From Multifurca ochricompacta (lineage: Eukaryota; Basidiomycota; Agaricomycetes; Russulales; Russulaceae): DNA of 45,691 nt. Both the position numbers and the translations under genes were made by a program. The notes beneath the pieces are model-generated. The model saw only the letters and a program-made list of their open reading frames with translations, made no database searches and was not told the DNA's origin. Shown in pieces: positions 1 through 9,432 of the stretch. How positions within the stretch are numbered: position 1 is the first letter of the stretch; the number at the start of each line of letters is the position of its first letter. The stretch covers positions 1-45,691 of the forward strand of contig WTXG01000276.1 of the NCBI GenBank assembly GCA_022496185.1, given 5' to 3'.

Positions 1-721
1 ACGAGCAAGGGTCTTGGGAGACCATAGCAGAAAGGTTCAAGGATGCCTTCACAGATGGCAGGCCAAGCAGAAAGCGCCGGGAACTAAAGTCCCTCAGGAT
101 GGAAAAAGGAGAACTTGACGCATACGTAGCCAAGTTCAGAAGTGCCAACAGAGCCGGCTACGACACAGACGAGGAGGCCACGCTGGACCTCTTCTCCAGG
201 GACTACCTAACCCCCTGGTCAAGAACATCATACAGTTCCATCATCCCCATGATTGGGACACCTGGGTTGATGCTGCCCAGGGGCAACAACAAGATTACTT
301 GGACTTCCAGACACGATTTGGAGTTGACACAAAAAGGGAAAGACCAGAGATCAGTGGAAGGCCGCCTTCGGGGTCAAGCCTGCCCAGCACACCCAGCGGG
401 ACCCAAACGCTATGGACACCTCCGCAGATCGAGCCCGAGCTCGAGCAACGCTTACAGAGGATGAGCAACAAACCCTCATGAAAGAAGGACCTGCTTCCGT
501 TGCAGGGCATTGGGGCACATGTCTCGGGACTGCCCCAAGAAGGGAGCACGAGTCGCTGCCGCCACGACGGCGCCAGAACATCCTGCTCAGAATAACCCAC
601 CAACGGTGGACAAGCGGTCTAAAGAAGAAAAGCTCAGGATATATGGGCTAACATGATGAAGGAGAGTGAGGAAGTGCGCGCCCTATTAGTAGAGAAGGCA
701 TTTGCGAAAAAAGGATTTTTG
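1..721 (+). pseudogene. gypsy G1 gag (C-terminal half), frameshifted
   Basis: This corresponds to the C-terminal part of gypsy Gag (retrotransposon gag core, then a CCHC knuckle), by comparison with the intact 504-aa gag of G2. Recognisable pieces lie in successive frames: the core motif EKGELDAYVAKF (99 on), the DFQTRFGVDT stretch near 302, and a DTSADRARA stretch near 415. At least three indels separate them, and the knuckle, whose first CRNC-like half is near 490, is also out of frame with its neighbours. A run of A near 710 adds a base relative to G2 and puts the gag tail directly into the pol frame. It cannot make a normal Gag. Confidence 0.85.
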
Positions 722-850
722 TTAGGCTCAAACCCATCGGCCTGGGCGCGGAGCACTCCATGTTACCTCTGTGTATGCTAGTCGATTCAAATCGTTGAAA
801 ATACCAGTCCATTTTGAAACTACACAGAGGACGGCCGATGAGACATTTTA

Positions 851-3800
851 GTGGACTCAGGAGCCACAGACAATTTTATTCACCCACGACTACTTAGAAC
901 AATGGGTTTGGGACGGCTGGCACTTCCCCAGGAAAAGAACATTTGGAACATTGATGGAACGGCCAATCGTGCAGGGAAAATCACTCACTACACAGATCTA
1001 AGGGTCCAGGTTGGAGAAGCTACAAAAAACATTCGCTTCTTAGTCACGGATCTAGGAGACGAAGACCTTATTCTTGGATACCCATGGCTCGCTGCGTTCG
1101 AACCAAAGATCAATTGGGCGGATGCAACAATGGATAAGGAATCATACCCCACCATCATCACGTCGATAGGATATGATTACGCAGTCAGACATCCAACGAT
1201 AAAAGCTACCGGTACGAAGGAAGAAGACCCAGGCTACTGCTATGTCACCAAAGCATCAGAATTAGCTCAAAAGGCGATACAGGGGCAGGCAGAAAAAACC
1301 TACAGCGACATAGTACCGAGTACCTACCATCGGCATTGGAAGGTATTTTCCGAGGAAGAATCCCAGCGTTTTCCGCCCTCCAGACCATGGGACCATGCTA
1401 TAGACCTACTCCCGGATACACCGACTGCCATAGATTGTAAAATCTACCCACTGTCCCAGTCGGAGCAGGTGGCATTGACAGAATTCCTCGAAGAACATTT
1501 GGCAAAAGGTTACATTCGCCCCTCCAAGTCGCAGTACGCCTCGCCCTTCTTCTTCATCAAGAAGAAGGATGGCAAGCTGCGGCCGGTCCAGGATTATCAA
1601 CGACTCAATGCGTATACCGTGAAAAATGCCTACCCCCTGCCGCTCATCTCTGAACTTATCGACACTATGAGGGATAAATCCCTCTTCTCCAAGATGGACG
1701 TGCGGTGGGGCTACAACAATGTTAGAATCAGGGAAGGAGACCAGTGCAAAGCAGCATTCAAGACGAATCAAGGGTTGTTCGAACCCAACGTCATGTTCTT
1801 TGGTCTCACGAATTCGCCGGCAACATTCCAGTCTATGATGAACCACATTTTCCGCGATCTCATTCTCACTGGAGAAGTAGTGGTCTACATGGACGACATC
1901 CTGGTAGCTACCCCAGACAATTTAGACCACCATCGAGACCGAGTGCACCAGGTACTGGACATACTACGAGAACATGACCTGTATCTCAAACCAGCTAAAT
2001 GTTCCTTCGAACAACGGAGTGTTGAGTACCTAGGAGTCATCCTGGAAGGAGGACAAGTGCGTATGGACCCCATTAAAGTACAAGGAATTCGAGAGTGGCC
2101 AGTGCCAACTTGCGTCAAAGATGTCCGGTCATTCATTGGATTCTGTAACTTCTACCGACGATTCGTCAAGGGATTTTCAGGCATAGCGCGGCCACTGAAC
2201 GACCTACTGAAAAAGGATGTACTATGGTATTGGGGTGCAACACAGCAGCACGCATTCGAGCAGATTAGGGATCTTGTCGGGTCAGAACCAGTACTCATCC
2301 AGCCAGATCTGAGTCGCCCCTTCGAACTAGAGGTGGACGCCTCTCACTTTGCGAACGGGGCAGTGTTATATCAGAGAGATGCCACACAAATACTTCACCC
2401 GGTAGCATACTACTCTGAAACCTTCTCCTCAGCCGAACGAAACTATGACATCTGGGACAGAGAGCTTTTGGCCATAGTCAAAGCATTGCGGCATTGGCGA
2501 CCCTATCTGGCAGGAACCTCGCACAAGACCATCATCCACACTGACCATTCCAATCTATTGTATTGGAAAGAACCCCACAAAATCAGTCGGCGCGTGGCAC
2601 GCGAGGTCTTGGAGTTGGAGGAGTATAACTTCACATTGAAACATATTGCAGGAAGCCAGAACGCCAGAGCAGATGCCTTGTCACGAAGGCCGGATATGCA
2701 TACAGGAGAGGACGACAATAATGACATCACCGTCCTCCCAGAAGAGGTCTTCGCAAAATCGGCCGTGGTCAGTCTCCACGACATGGACCTTTGGGCACAA
2801 GTTTCCCAGAATATGAACCAAGACCTGTGCCTATCATGGGCTGACGCTCATAATTTAAAGAAGATTGACGGTCTTTGGTGGAAAGACGGGGATCGACTCG
2901 TTGTCACCGGTGGCGACAACATTAAGAGGGGGGTGATCCATTTTCATCACGACCTTCCCTCTGCTGGCCATCCAGGTATCGCCAACACCTACGCCCTGGC
3001 CAAAAGAGACTATTGGTGGCCCAACATGAAAAAGGACATTGAAAACTACGTACAAGGATGTGCCTCATGCCAAGCAAACAAGGTGAACACGCACCCGAAG
3101 ATCCCACCAATGTACCCCATCACTCCTATTGCATCGACCCCATTCCAGACCATCGCCATGGACTTCATTGTCAAGCTGCCCAAATCACAAGGCTTCGACA
3201 CCATCCTCACAATTACAGACCATGATTGCTCCAAAGCGGCTCTCTTTATCCCCTGTAACGAAACCATCACAGCCGAAGGAGTGGCAAAGCTCTACCTAAA
3301 CCATGTATACCGCCACTACGGGCTCCCCAAGAAGATTATCTCTGACAGGGATACTCGTTTCACATCGGCATTTGCAAAGGCCCTATGCAAAACATTGGAC
3401 ATCACACAGAATATCTCTACGGCATACCACCCCCAAACGGATGGACAGTCGGAACGGACAAACCAGTGGCTAGAGCAGTACCTCCGATTCTGGTGCAACA
3501 GCAGGCAAGATGACTGGGCAGAATGGCTATCGACCGCGGAATTCGCCCATAACTCGTGGCCCAATGGCACGACAAAAGCTACCCCTTTTTCCCTTATCAT
3601 GGGCTGGACCCCACGCACCACATGGACAGATAAGCCCGTCAACACCCCGTCAGTAACCGAAAGGATAAGCCAATGGGAGGAACTGCGACAATCGGCCAAT
3701 GAGAATCTGGTAAAGGCGCAACAACTTCTGATAGCACGGCCAAGCATGTTCACACCTTATCGGACCAATGACTGGGTATGGCTCGAGGGCAGGAACATTC

Positions 3801-4201
3801 ACACGTCACACCCCTCGGCCAAACTAGCGCCCCGACGTCACGGACCCTTCCAGATCACAAGGAAGCTGTTGGATGTGTCATACGAATTGAAACTGCCGCC
3901 GAAATGGAAGATCCACCCAGTCTTCCATGCCAAGCTTCTGACCCCTTACAAGGAAACCTCCATTCACGGAGAAAACTTCCCAAGACCCCCGCCTGACCTT
4001 ATCGATGGCGAAGAAGAGTGGGAAGTGGAACGTGTTCTAGACTCCAAGCGACAAGGCCGAGGGCGCAAATTGCACTACCTAATCAAGTGGAAGGGATTCC
4101 CAGACTCTGACAACTCGTGGGAATCAGCCGGAGATATCTTTGCCCCGGACCTTATCTCGGAGTTCCACATCCGACATCCAGAAGCACCCAAGAATGCTTA
4201 A
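851..4201 (+). CDS. gypsy G1 Pol polyprotein (PR-RT-RNase H-IN-chromodomain)
   Basis: Open frame of 1116 codons coding for the reverse transcription and integration machinery. The aspartic protease motif DSGA is at residues 2-5; the frame upstream is broken by a one-base loss just before it, so the natural N terminus (seen in G2 as ~75 more residues) is missing. The RT catalytic motif YMDD is at 346-349. RNase H follows (ELEVDASHF region), then the integrase HHCC zinc domain from ~699, and a DD35E core at D771, D832 and E868 with exactly 35 residues between the last two. The C terminus (~1054-1112) is a chromodomain (YLIKWKGF core), the hallmark of chromoviruses, which in known cases guides integration to marked chromatin. 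The stop lies 77 nt before the ATG of the next ORF. Confidence 0.95.
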   Translation: MDSGATDNFIHPRLLRTMGLGRLALPQEKNIWNIDGTANRAGKITHYTDLRVQVGEATKNIRFLVTDLGDEDLILGYPWLAAFEPKINWADATMDKESYPTIITSIGYDYAVRHPTIKATGTKEEDPGYCYVTKASELAQKAIQGQAEKTYSDIVPSTYHRHWKVFSEEESQRFPPSRPWDHAIDLLPDTPTAIDCKIYPLSQSEQVALTEFLEEHLAKGYIRPSKSQYASPFFFIKKKDGKLRPVQDYQRLNAYTVKNAYPLPLISELIDTMRDKSLFSKMDVRWGYNNVRIREGDQCKAAFKTNQGLFEPNVMFFGLTNSPATFQSMMNHIFRDLILTGEVVVYMDDILVATPDNLDHHRDRVHQVLDILREHDLYLKPAKCSFEQRSVEYLGVILEGGQVRMDPIKVQGIREWPVPTCVKDVRSFIGFCNFYRRFVKGFSGIARPLNDLLKKDVLWYWGATQQHAFEQIRDLVGSEPVLIQPDLSRPFELEVDASHFANGAVLYQRDATQILHPVAYYSETFSSAERNYDIWDRELLAIVKALRHWRPYLAGTSHKTIIHTDHSNLLYWKEPHKISRRVAREVLELEEYNFTLKHIAGSQNARADALSRRPDMHTGEDDNNDITVLPEEVFAKSAVVSLHDMDLWAQVSQNMNQDLCLSWADAHNLKKIDGLWWKDGDRLVVTGGDNIKRGVIHFHHDLPSAGHPGIANTYALAKRDYWWPNMKKDIENYVQGCASCQANKVNTHPKIPPMYPITPIASTPFQTIAMDFIVKLPKSQGFDTILTITDHDCSKAALFIPCNETITAEGVAKLYLNHVYRHYGLPKKIISDRDTRFTSAFAKALCKTLDITQNISTAYHPQTDGQSERTNQWLEQYLRFWCNSRQDDWAEWLSTAEFAHNSWPNGTTKATPFSLIMGWTPRTTWTDKPVNTPSVTERISQWEELRQSANENLVKAQQLLIARPSMFTPYRTNDWVWLEGRNIHTSHPSAKLAPRRHGPFQITRKLLDVSYELKLPPKWKIHPVFHAKLLTPYKETSIHGENFPRPPPDLIDGEEEWEVERVLDSKRQGRGRKLHYLIKWKGFPDSDNSWESAGDIFAPDLISEFHIRHPEAPKNA

Positions 4202-4278
4202 AAGGACTGCCCCAAACCCCCCACCGATTCCCCCAGTACATGCTCCCACAGCAACGTCCTACAACTATCGAATCCATC

Positions 4279-5478
4279 ATGTCTTTCATCGCTGCCAACG
4301 CCGCCATTGACGCTTTCGCCGCTACCACAGTAGTTGTCGAGAACTTCCCTTCCGCGCACCCTTCCACACGTCCCTCCTCACCCATTGACTACGAGGCCGC
4401 CGAAGCCCGGGTCAAGAACCAGTCTCCCAACCCTAACGACGACTTTAAACACTGTGAAGAACCACATCCAAATGACCTGATAGGTATGGAGTCGGATGAC
4501 GAGGTCCCCGAATTTCCCTTCTTCATTAACAACCCGAACTCCTCCACGTACTACCCGTTGGAGATCACCATGGGTGACGGGACAGTTGCGATCGCCAAAT
4601 ACATTTTCTACACCAACAGAGGGATGGATGTGGCCGGATGCATGAAGAAGGACGGCCCTGTTTATGGAGCTCCGGTATATCTGGAGGAAAGGTACACTGG
4701 TCGTCTGCATCACACCATGACCGACGAACAGCTGGGGCACCTGGCTGCTGAAGATTCGCGGGCTTTCGCCATCGATGAGGTGTTGAGTGACATGCAACTT
4801 CCGTGTCTCAAAGCCGAGGTAATGAGACTGCGGAAGAACCTAACCTTGCGCAAAACACTCAATCAACAATATAAAGAGCACGCGAAGATGATGGCCCGGC
4901 TGACCAATGGGATGTTCCAGGTCGAGCAGGAATTGGTGGAGATTCGAAAGAGGCTGGAAAAGGGGGATGCTTATCAGACAATTGCAGAAAGGTACGCCGA
5001 CACATATGCCCGGCCCCTACCCCCACGATCATTGGGGGCTGCTCCCGTGTTGCTGCCGAATCGGTTTGAGATGCCGCGCATGCATGAGAACCCTCGAGGC
5101 GAGACATGCTGGCGTTGTGATAGTAAGTATCACATCAGCTGGAACTGCCCCCTCAATCGCAAATGGTGTCGGCATTGTCGCAGCAACCTGCACTGGAGCA
5201 GGTTCTGTATCTTCCATTGACTGGGAGTCGCCCCAACGATCAGCAACCCGTCCGCATGGTGTGGCAAGTGCCTGCGTCATAATGCAGGGCATCGAGAACT
5301 GGACTGCCCGGTCCATGATCTGTGCCGCATGTGTGGTCGACGCGGCCCCTATGGGTTCCTCCGTACTCACCAATGCCCCCAAGACGAGGACAAGGAGAAT
5401 TATACAATGGATGATCGTAATGTAGCTGACGACTACTTGGAGTTGGTACAAGATGATGACGGTACGAGTCGTTTCTAG
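4279..5478 (+). CDS. gypsy G1 ORF3: post-pol zinc-knuckle protein, one internal TGA
   Basis: I do not recognise this as a standard gypsy gene. ATG at 4279 opens 313 codons to a TGA at 5218-5220; the same frame then continues, conserved with G2, to TAG at 5476-5478 (399 codons in all), so the TGA is probably a nonsense mutation. Visible parts: Ser/Pro/acidic N terminus; a helical, charged segment at ~176-238 that could form a coiled coil; then two perfect CCHC knuckles (C277-C280-H285-C290 and C297-C300-H305-C310). Beyond the TGA come two looser Cys/His clusters (~328-343 and ~349-366). The frame is also open upstream to 4117, overlapping the pol end, but the pol-ORF3 frame relation differs in G2, so a separate start is more likely than frameshifting. 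The role is unknown; nucleic-acid binding is an inference from the knuckles. Confidence 0.8.
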
Positions 5479-5495
5479 CCGGGTCTGCTAGAACC

Positions 5496-5509
5496 AGAAG
5501 AGGGGGTGA
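5496..5509 (+). other. Polypurine tract of gypsy G1
   Basis: AGAAGAGGGGGTGA directly abuts the 3' LTR start (TGTTACG at 5510) and lies 17 nt after the ORF3 stop. The same tract occurs in G2 (reverse strand, 37188-37201). It is the expected primer site for plus-strand synthesis. Confidence 0.85.
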
Positions 5510-6095
5510 TGTTACGACCTCTACCATCCGTCCCCGTTTTCTTTCACCTTCCCAACGACGACCCCTCCTTGCCACCCACCTTACACTTCTCGATCACGTC
5601 CCCATCGTGGGATCCGTCACATGCCTTGCTTCCATCCCCATGACTCGCTTTATATCTGTTGACGTGATGTTTACTTATGTTTGACTCCTTATCTTCTTAT
5701 CATCTTATCTTTACGACCGGACACTTACTTAATACCCTATCAGAAGCTAGACTTTACGCTGTCCGCTTCCGTATATTCGGGCCCACTTGACTCCGTATCC
5801 TTATCTCGTAGACGCCTGTTGAGTTACGTATATAAGTCCACTGTAGCTACGCTGTAGACCCCAGACTCGACTTATTGAATACATCGGTGTTTGTCTTCTG
5901 GACTCTCCCTTGATCCTTTGACTCGTCTGTCTCAGTGCTTTCGGCACTTTCCGCTTAACATCGTCTTAGGGAACAGCCCCTTCGACTTTGACTCTTTCCC
6001 TTGGAACTCCAAGAGGCCTTATTGGTCTCTTATCTGAAACCCTAGAACCACGCTGTCGCACAAGTCGTGCAGAACGTCTCACACCGGACGTAACA
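5510..6095 (+). repeat. 3' LTR of gypsy G1 (586 bp)
   Basis: It starts TGTTACG and ends CGTAACA, a perfect 7-bp terminal inverted repeat. It is homologous along its length to the LTRs at 36603-37187, 43485-44071 and 44065-44642. It is preceded by the polypurine tract and followed directly by copia coding sequence. Confidence 0.95.
5829..5873 (+). promoter_or_regulatory. TATA box and predicted RNA start of gypsy LTR
   Basis: TATATAA at 5829-5835 is followed, 34 nt from its first T, by AGACTCGACTT at 5863-5873. That 11-mer is the reverse complement of the primer-binding site seen in G2 and G3, so by analogy with Tf1-type self-priming it should be the very 5' end of the genomic RNA. The same 34-nt spacing recurs in every gypsy LTR in the window. 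Confidence 0.75.
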
Positions 6096-6096
6096 T

Positions 6097-7695
6097 TCTT
6101 CCAGACTTGGGCACATGGAGTTGCTATATGCCGCAGGTGTCTCTTACAGAGACCCCCTGACTTTTCAGGAGGCAATGCAGTCTGACAATGCCAGTGAATG
6201 GCTTGAGGCATGTAAATATGAAATTGATGCCTTAGATAAACTTGATGTGTGGCACCTTGAGGATCTTCCAAAAGGAAGAAAGGCTGTCAAATCTAAATGG
6301 GTTTTTAAGCTGAAACCAGATGGACGGTTTCGTGCTAGGCTCGTGGCAAAAGGGTTCACCCAAGTAGAAGGAGTGGACTTCGACGAAACTTTCTCTCCAG
6401 TCGCCAGATTTGAATCTCTTAGATTATTACTAGCACTAGCTATGCTAGAGGATTGGGAAATCCACCAGATGGATGTCAAATCGGCATTCCTACATGGCGA
6501 TCTGGATGAAGAGATATATATGGAGCAACCAGTTGGTTTCGTCATTGCTGGTCAAGAGTCCAAAGTTTGTAGGCTACAAAAAGCATTATATGGCCTCAAA
6601 CAAGCTTCCCGAGCATGGAACCTACAATTCCATGCAGTTCTTAATGAACTGGGCTTTACTCAGACGTACTCTGATGCAGGAGTATATGTGTTTCATCATA
6701 AGGAGGGGGATGATTCACTCTATGTCATTCTCTATGTAGATGACATTACTATACTTGGATCTTCCAATGATAAGATAACATGGCTGAAGTCATCACTATC
6801 TAATTGATATGAGATGACTGACTTGGGAGAAATCCAGTCGTACCTTGGAGTTAACATCACCAGGGATCGTCCTAACAAGACACTGGAAATTGATCAAGCA
6901 GCCTACGTTTTATCTATTATTGAGAAGTTTGGGATGAGGGATTCCAACCGAGTATATACTCCTCTTCCCTCTGGCGCTGATGTACATCTGGTCAAGTTTG
7001 AAGGCCAGGCATCTGCTTCTGAAATAAAGAAGTACCAACAGCTGATGGGGTCACTGCTATGGGTGCAGATTGGAAGCAGACCCGATATCAGTTTTGCTGT
7101 GGCATGCCTTAGCCAATATGCTTCCAACCCCTCCCAAGATCATATGCGACTTGCAAAATATGTCTTAAAGTATCTTAATAGTACAAAAGACTGCAAGTTG
7201 CGGTATTCTGGAGGGAATGGGGAGAGTGGCCTTCATGGCTTTGCAGATTCCTCATGGGGAGATCAAGAGGACTGCTGCTCTACCTCGGGCTACATGTTTT
7301 TCTTAGCAAATGGTGCCATTTCATGGTGTTCCAGAAAGCAGAAAACAGTAGCACAGTCCACCACTGAGGCTGAATATATGAGCCTCTCTGAGGCTGCTAA
7401 TCAGGCAGTGTGGTATAGGACTTTTATGGAGGAATTAGGGTATGAGGTATCCTCCCCTATACTACTCCATTGTGACAATAAGGGTGCCGTGGATTTGGCA
7501 TTAAACCCAGTCACAGGAAGGCGGTCAAAGCATATTCCAATCAAGTACCATGCCATTAGGGGGTACGTTGAATTGCACATAATTGAGTTAGTGCGAACCC
7601 CCACAGGTGAGATGCTGGCAGATGGCTTCACTAAGTCTCTACCAAAAGCGTCGTTTGAAACCATGGTTAATGGACTTGGACTTATGCTGAAATGA
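6097..7695 (+). pseudogene. copia A pol: RT and RNase H, one in-frame TGA
   Basis: C-terminal Pol of a copia element, reading in one frame from 6097 to a TGA at 7693-7695. RT motifs present: VKSKWVFKLKPDG, QMDVKSAFLHGDL and the catalytic YVDD (LYVDDITILG, near 6740). RNase H motifs: GFADSSWGD, QSTTEAEYMSL and HCDNKGA. A single TGA at 6805-6807 splits the frame just before YEMTDLGE in the RT connection region; the identical codon is TGA in copia B (22219-22221). In copia 3 the matching codon is CAC. Everything else in this stretch is open. It is either a shared inactivating CGA-to-TGA change or, less likely, a tolerated stop. Confidence 0.88.
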
Positions 7696-7981
7696 GAAGA
7701 GCTGGAATCTGGAAACTTTGTATACCAGTTTCACTTTCCCACCATGCCATATGAGTACATTGTCGACCTCGAGAGTGATGCAAGTGGTGTGTACAAAGTA
7801 GATATGTCAAGCATTCAGCTTGCATAAGCGAATCTACAACTCGTATGCAAAACTCACAAACCGCGCTCGAGAGTTAGAGACGTTGGATCTCTGGCTGGCA
7901 ATATGCTCATTTAATTGTGATGACAGTGTGCTCATCCAACTCATTTCCCATCCATGACCAGATGCCTTCAGCATGGAGGGA
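7696..7981 (+). other. copia A 3' untranslated region and purine tract
   Basis: Non-coding stretch between the pol stop and the 3' LTR. It shares a CTCGAGAGTGATGC block (7768 on) with copia B (23153 on). It ends in GCATGGAGGGA (7971-7981), the probable plus-strand primer tract directly before TGTTGAAC. Confidence 0.75.
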
Positions 7982-8480
7982 TGTTGAACACAGAAGATGT
8001 TCGGTGATGCTTCAGGCATCAGGTGATTAGATTAGCTGCTTTGTAGATTAGATTAGATTCCGGAGTTTTGGACTTTTACCATATCTTTATTACTTTCTTT
8101 CTCACATTCCACAGTAGCTGACTGATGCACTATGTAACATGTGATTTCTGTAGTGGCCAATGGCCTTTCTCCCTCATGTTTATTGTTTGGACTTTGTCCG
8201 GCACTTGTGGACTTATTCCCAGTGCACAGACCATCCCTTGGATAGTATATAAGGGTGTCTGTTTTGTCTCTTCCACTTCAGAGTTTCTTCAACCTCTGAA
8301 GTGTAAGTTCTACTATACTTTCTATCATACCTTTGACTAACTGTCTCTTGTAGATAACTTGTCTTTCTAGGTCAGTAGAATAGTAATTAAGAGTTTCTTC
8401 AACCTCTGAAGTATAACTTGTCTTTCTAGCCTAACCCGCTAACCTTACAGTCAGTATGCTGCGCACATGCCTGTTTCACA
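7982..8480 (+). repeat. 3' LTR of copia A (LTR a, 499 bp)
   Basis: TGTTGAACACAG...CCTGTTTCACA, preceded by a purine tract. It contains a TATA box, an intron-like segment and an intronless second copy of the leader, described in the next entry. It is homologous to the LTRs starting at 15129, 16199, 16805, 20648, 23307, 24780 and 35981. Confidence 0.95.
8246..8429 (+). promoter_or_regulatory. LTR a leader: TATA, exon1-intron-exon2, then intronless copy
   Basis: TATATAA at 8246-8252. Exon1 is 8280-8302 (starts AGAG, 34 nt after the first T of the TATA box). An intron-like segment is 8303-8353 (51 nt, GTAAGT...TTGTAG, with CTAAC as a candidate branch site). Exon2 is 8354-8370. After a 19-nt spacer, 8390-8429 repeats exon1+exon2 exactly with the intron missing: 40 of 40 bases match. 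The spacer plus second copy (8371-8429) is itself bounded by GT and AG. Splicing is inferred, not shown. Confidence 0.85.
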
Positions 8481-8560
8481 ACCCATACCCGCAGTGATGG
8501 GTACAGGTATGGGTATGGGTACCAACGAGTATACCCCAGGGTTACCCCTGCCAATCACTA
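8481..8560 (-). repeat. (TACCCA)n-family repeat, reverse copy
   Basis: In reverse this reads AGTGATTGGCAGGGGTAACC, then CTGGGG, TTGGTACC and (CATACC)-type hexamers, the same order as at 8984-9135 and at 16783-16804 + 23804-24107. It abuts the copia A LTR at 8480. The class is unknown; no coding sequence is visible. Confidence 0.65.
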
Positions 8561-8983
8561 CCTGTATCAGGAAAATGACATTTGCTAGCATGACTAGAAT
8601 GGCTAGAATGGCTAGAATGGCTAGGGTGCCAGATTGTATTTACTATATGTGGGAATAGTGCAGCATGAATCAATGCTAGGGCTGTGCACCATACCTGTAC
8701 CTCATGGTATGGACAGGTCCATAGTATGGTTGCCATACCTGTGCTGTACCAAGCTCAAGTCAATGTTGAGACAGACAGTAGACAGGTATGGAAAATGCCA
8801 TCCAAACTGTCAAAAAAATGGCCATTGACAGCATTAGATGGCATGGACAGCATGGACTGAATGAGCTTTAATCTTATCATTAAGCCACCAAAACTCCCCC
8901 ACTATAGTAGTATCTTTACCTATTTAGATAGCAGATAAGTGTTAGCTAAATATGGTAAAGATAAGAGATAAGATTAGTGAATG
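8561..8983. other. Non-coding interval with short repeats
   Basis: No gene is seen. It holds three tandem copies of a 9-bp unit CTAGAATGG (about 8594-8623) and a CCATACCTGTACC-rich patch (8688-8790) that resembles the sequence left of gypsy G2 (36575-36602). Confidence 0.5.
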
Positions 8984-9135
8984 CCAGGGGTAACCCTGGG
9001 GTGTCTTTGTTGGTACCTGTACCCATACCCATACCCATCACTGTGGGTATGGGTAAACTCATGGGTTACCCATGTGAATGCATGCAAGGTCTTTACTTGC
9101 ATCACACATTTCAGATATCTGGCCCAGGACATCCT
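8984..9135 (+). repeat. (TACCCA)n-family repeat, forward copy
   Basis: Contains GCCAGGGGTAACCCTGGGG, TTGGTACC, a run of TACCCA hexamers and inverted GGGTAT hexamers that can fold back, then the ACTTGCATCACACATTTCAG block shared with 23927 and 26386. It is cut at ~9135, where an AACCAG-rich segment begins. Confidence 0.65.
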
Positions 9136-9345
9136 TAGTGTTTAAAGGTCTGGTTGCCCTAACTGAAAAAGCAACTGGAACTGGACCAGATGTGACCAAA
9201 TGCAACCAGACCACTGGTTGCAGTTGCCCAGATTCTGTGACTTATCAGTTGCTGGTTGCATGCTATTACAGAATATTGAAAGACCAATGGAAACCAGTTT
9301 AGACTGGTTGCAACCAGTCTATTTCCATATATGGCATAGCACAAA
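9136..9345 (+). repeat. AACCAG/GGTTGC-rich inverted-repeat end, left
   Basis: Starts TAGTGTTTAAAGGTCTGG; the inverse CCAGACCTTTAAACACTA occurs at 12850-12867. Between them both ends are full of degenerate ACTGGTTGC/AACCAGT words. It could be the terminus of an old DNA transposon, possibly hAT-like by its GTGTTTAAA end, but I found no matching 8-bp target duplication and no transposase. Confidence 0.4.
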
Positions 9346-9432
9346 ATCCACAGCCATGGGAATACCCAACTCACAGATCTGAGTCATCCAGTGGAAATTC
9401 CTGTGGACTCCTAAACTGGAAAGAAATGGCCA

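Larger units (their letters stand above)
1..6095 (+). mobile_element. Ty3/gypsy chromovirus G1, 5' end outside window
   Basis: Gag remnant, pol, a third ORF, polypurine tract and 3' LTR occur in this order on the + strand. The 5' LTR and the first ~300 gag codons lie left of the window; homology to the other two gypsy copies (36603-44071 and 44065-45691) gives the register. The element ends at 6095 in CGTAACA, and copia coding sequence starts at 6097, so G1 inserted into copia A. The left target duplication cannot be seen. Gag has several frameshifts, but pol is open from the protease motif to its stop, so the copy is dead yet moderately young. Confidence 0.93.
6096..8480 (+). mobile_element. 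Ty1/copia element A, 3' part
   Basis: RT and RNase H coding sequence followed by a purine tract and 3' LTR. The 5' part is cut off by the G1 insertion at 6095/6096 and would lie beyond G1, outside the window. It is the same family as copia B (pol proteins closely similar), with an LTR of a related subfamily. The LTR ends in ...GTTTCACA and is followed by ACCCA, which would be the target duplication if the left end could be seen. Confidence 0.9.

Noticed and set aside
5988..6185. Open frame starting in the G1 LTR and running into copia A
   Set aside because: It crosses the LTR-copia junction out of frame with copia pol; chance frame.
8246..8429. Ordinary tandem duplication as the source of the repeated LTR leader
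   Set aside because: A simple duplication would copy the intron-like segment. In seven complete A/B-type LTRs and both copia D LTRs the second copy lacks exactly a GT...AG segment, and exon variants agree within but not between LTRs.
8481..9060. Telomeric repeat
   Set aside because: The hexamer is TACCCA/TGGGTA, not the CCCTAA/TTAGGG usual in filamentous fungi. It occurs in short, interspersed, inverted blocks rather than a terminal array.
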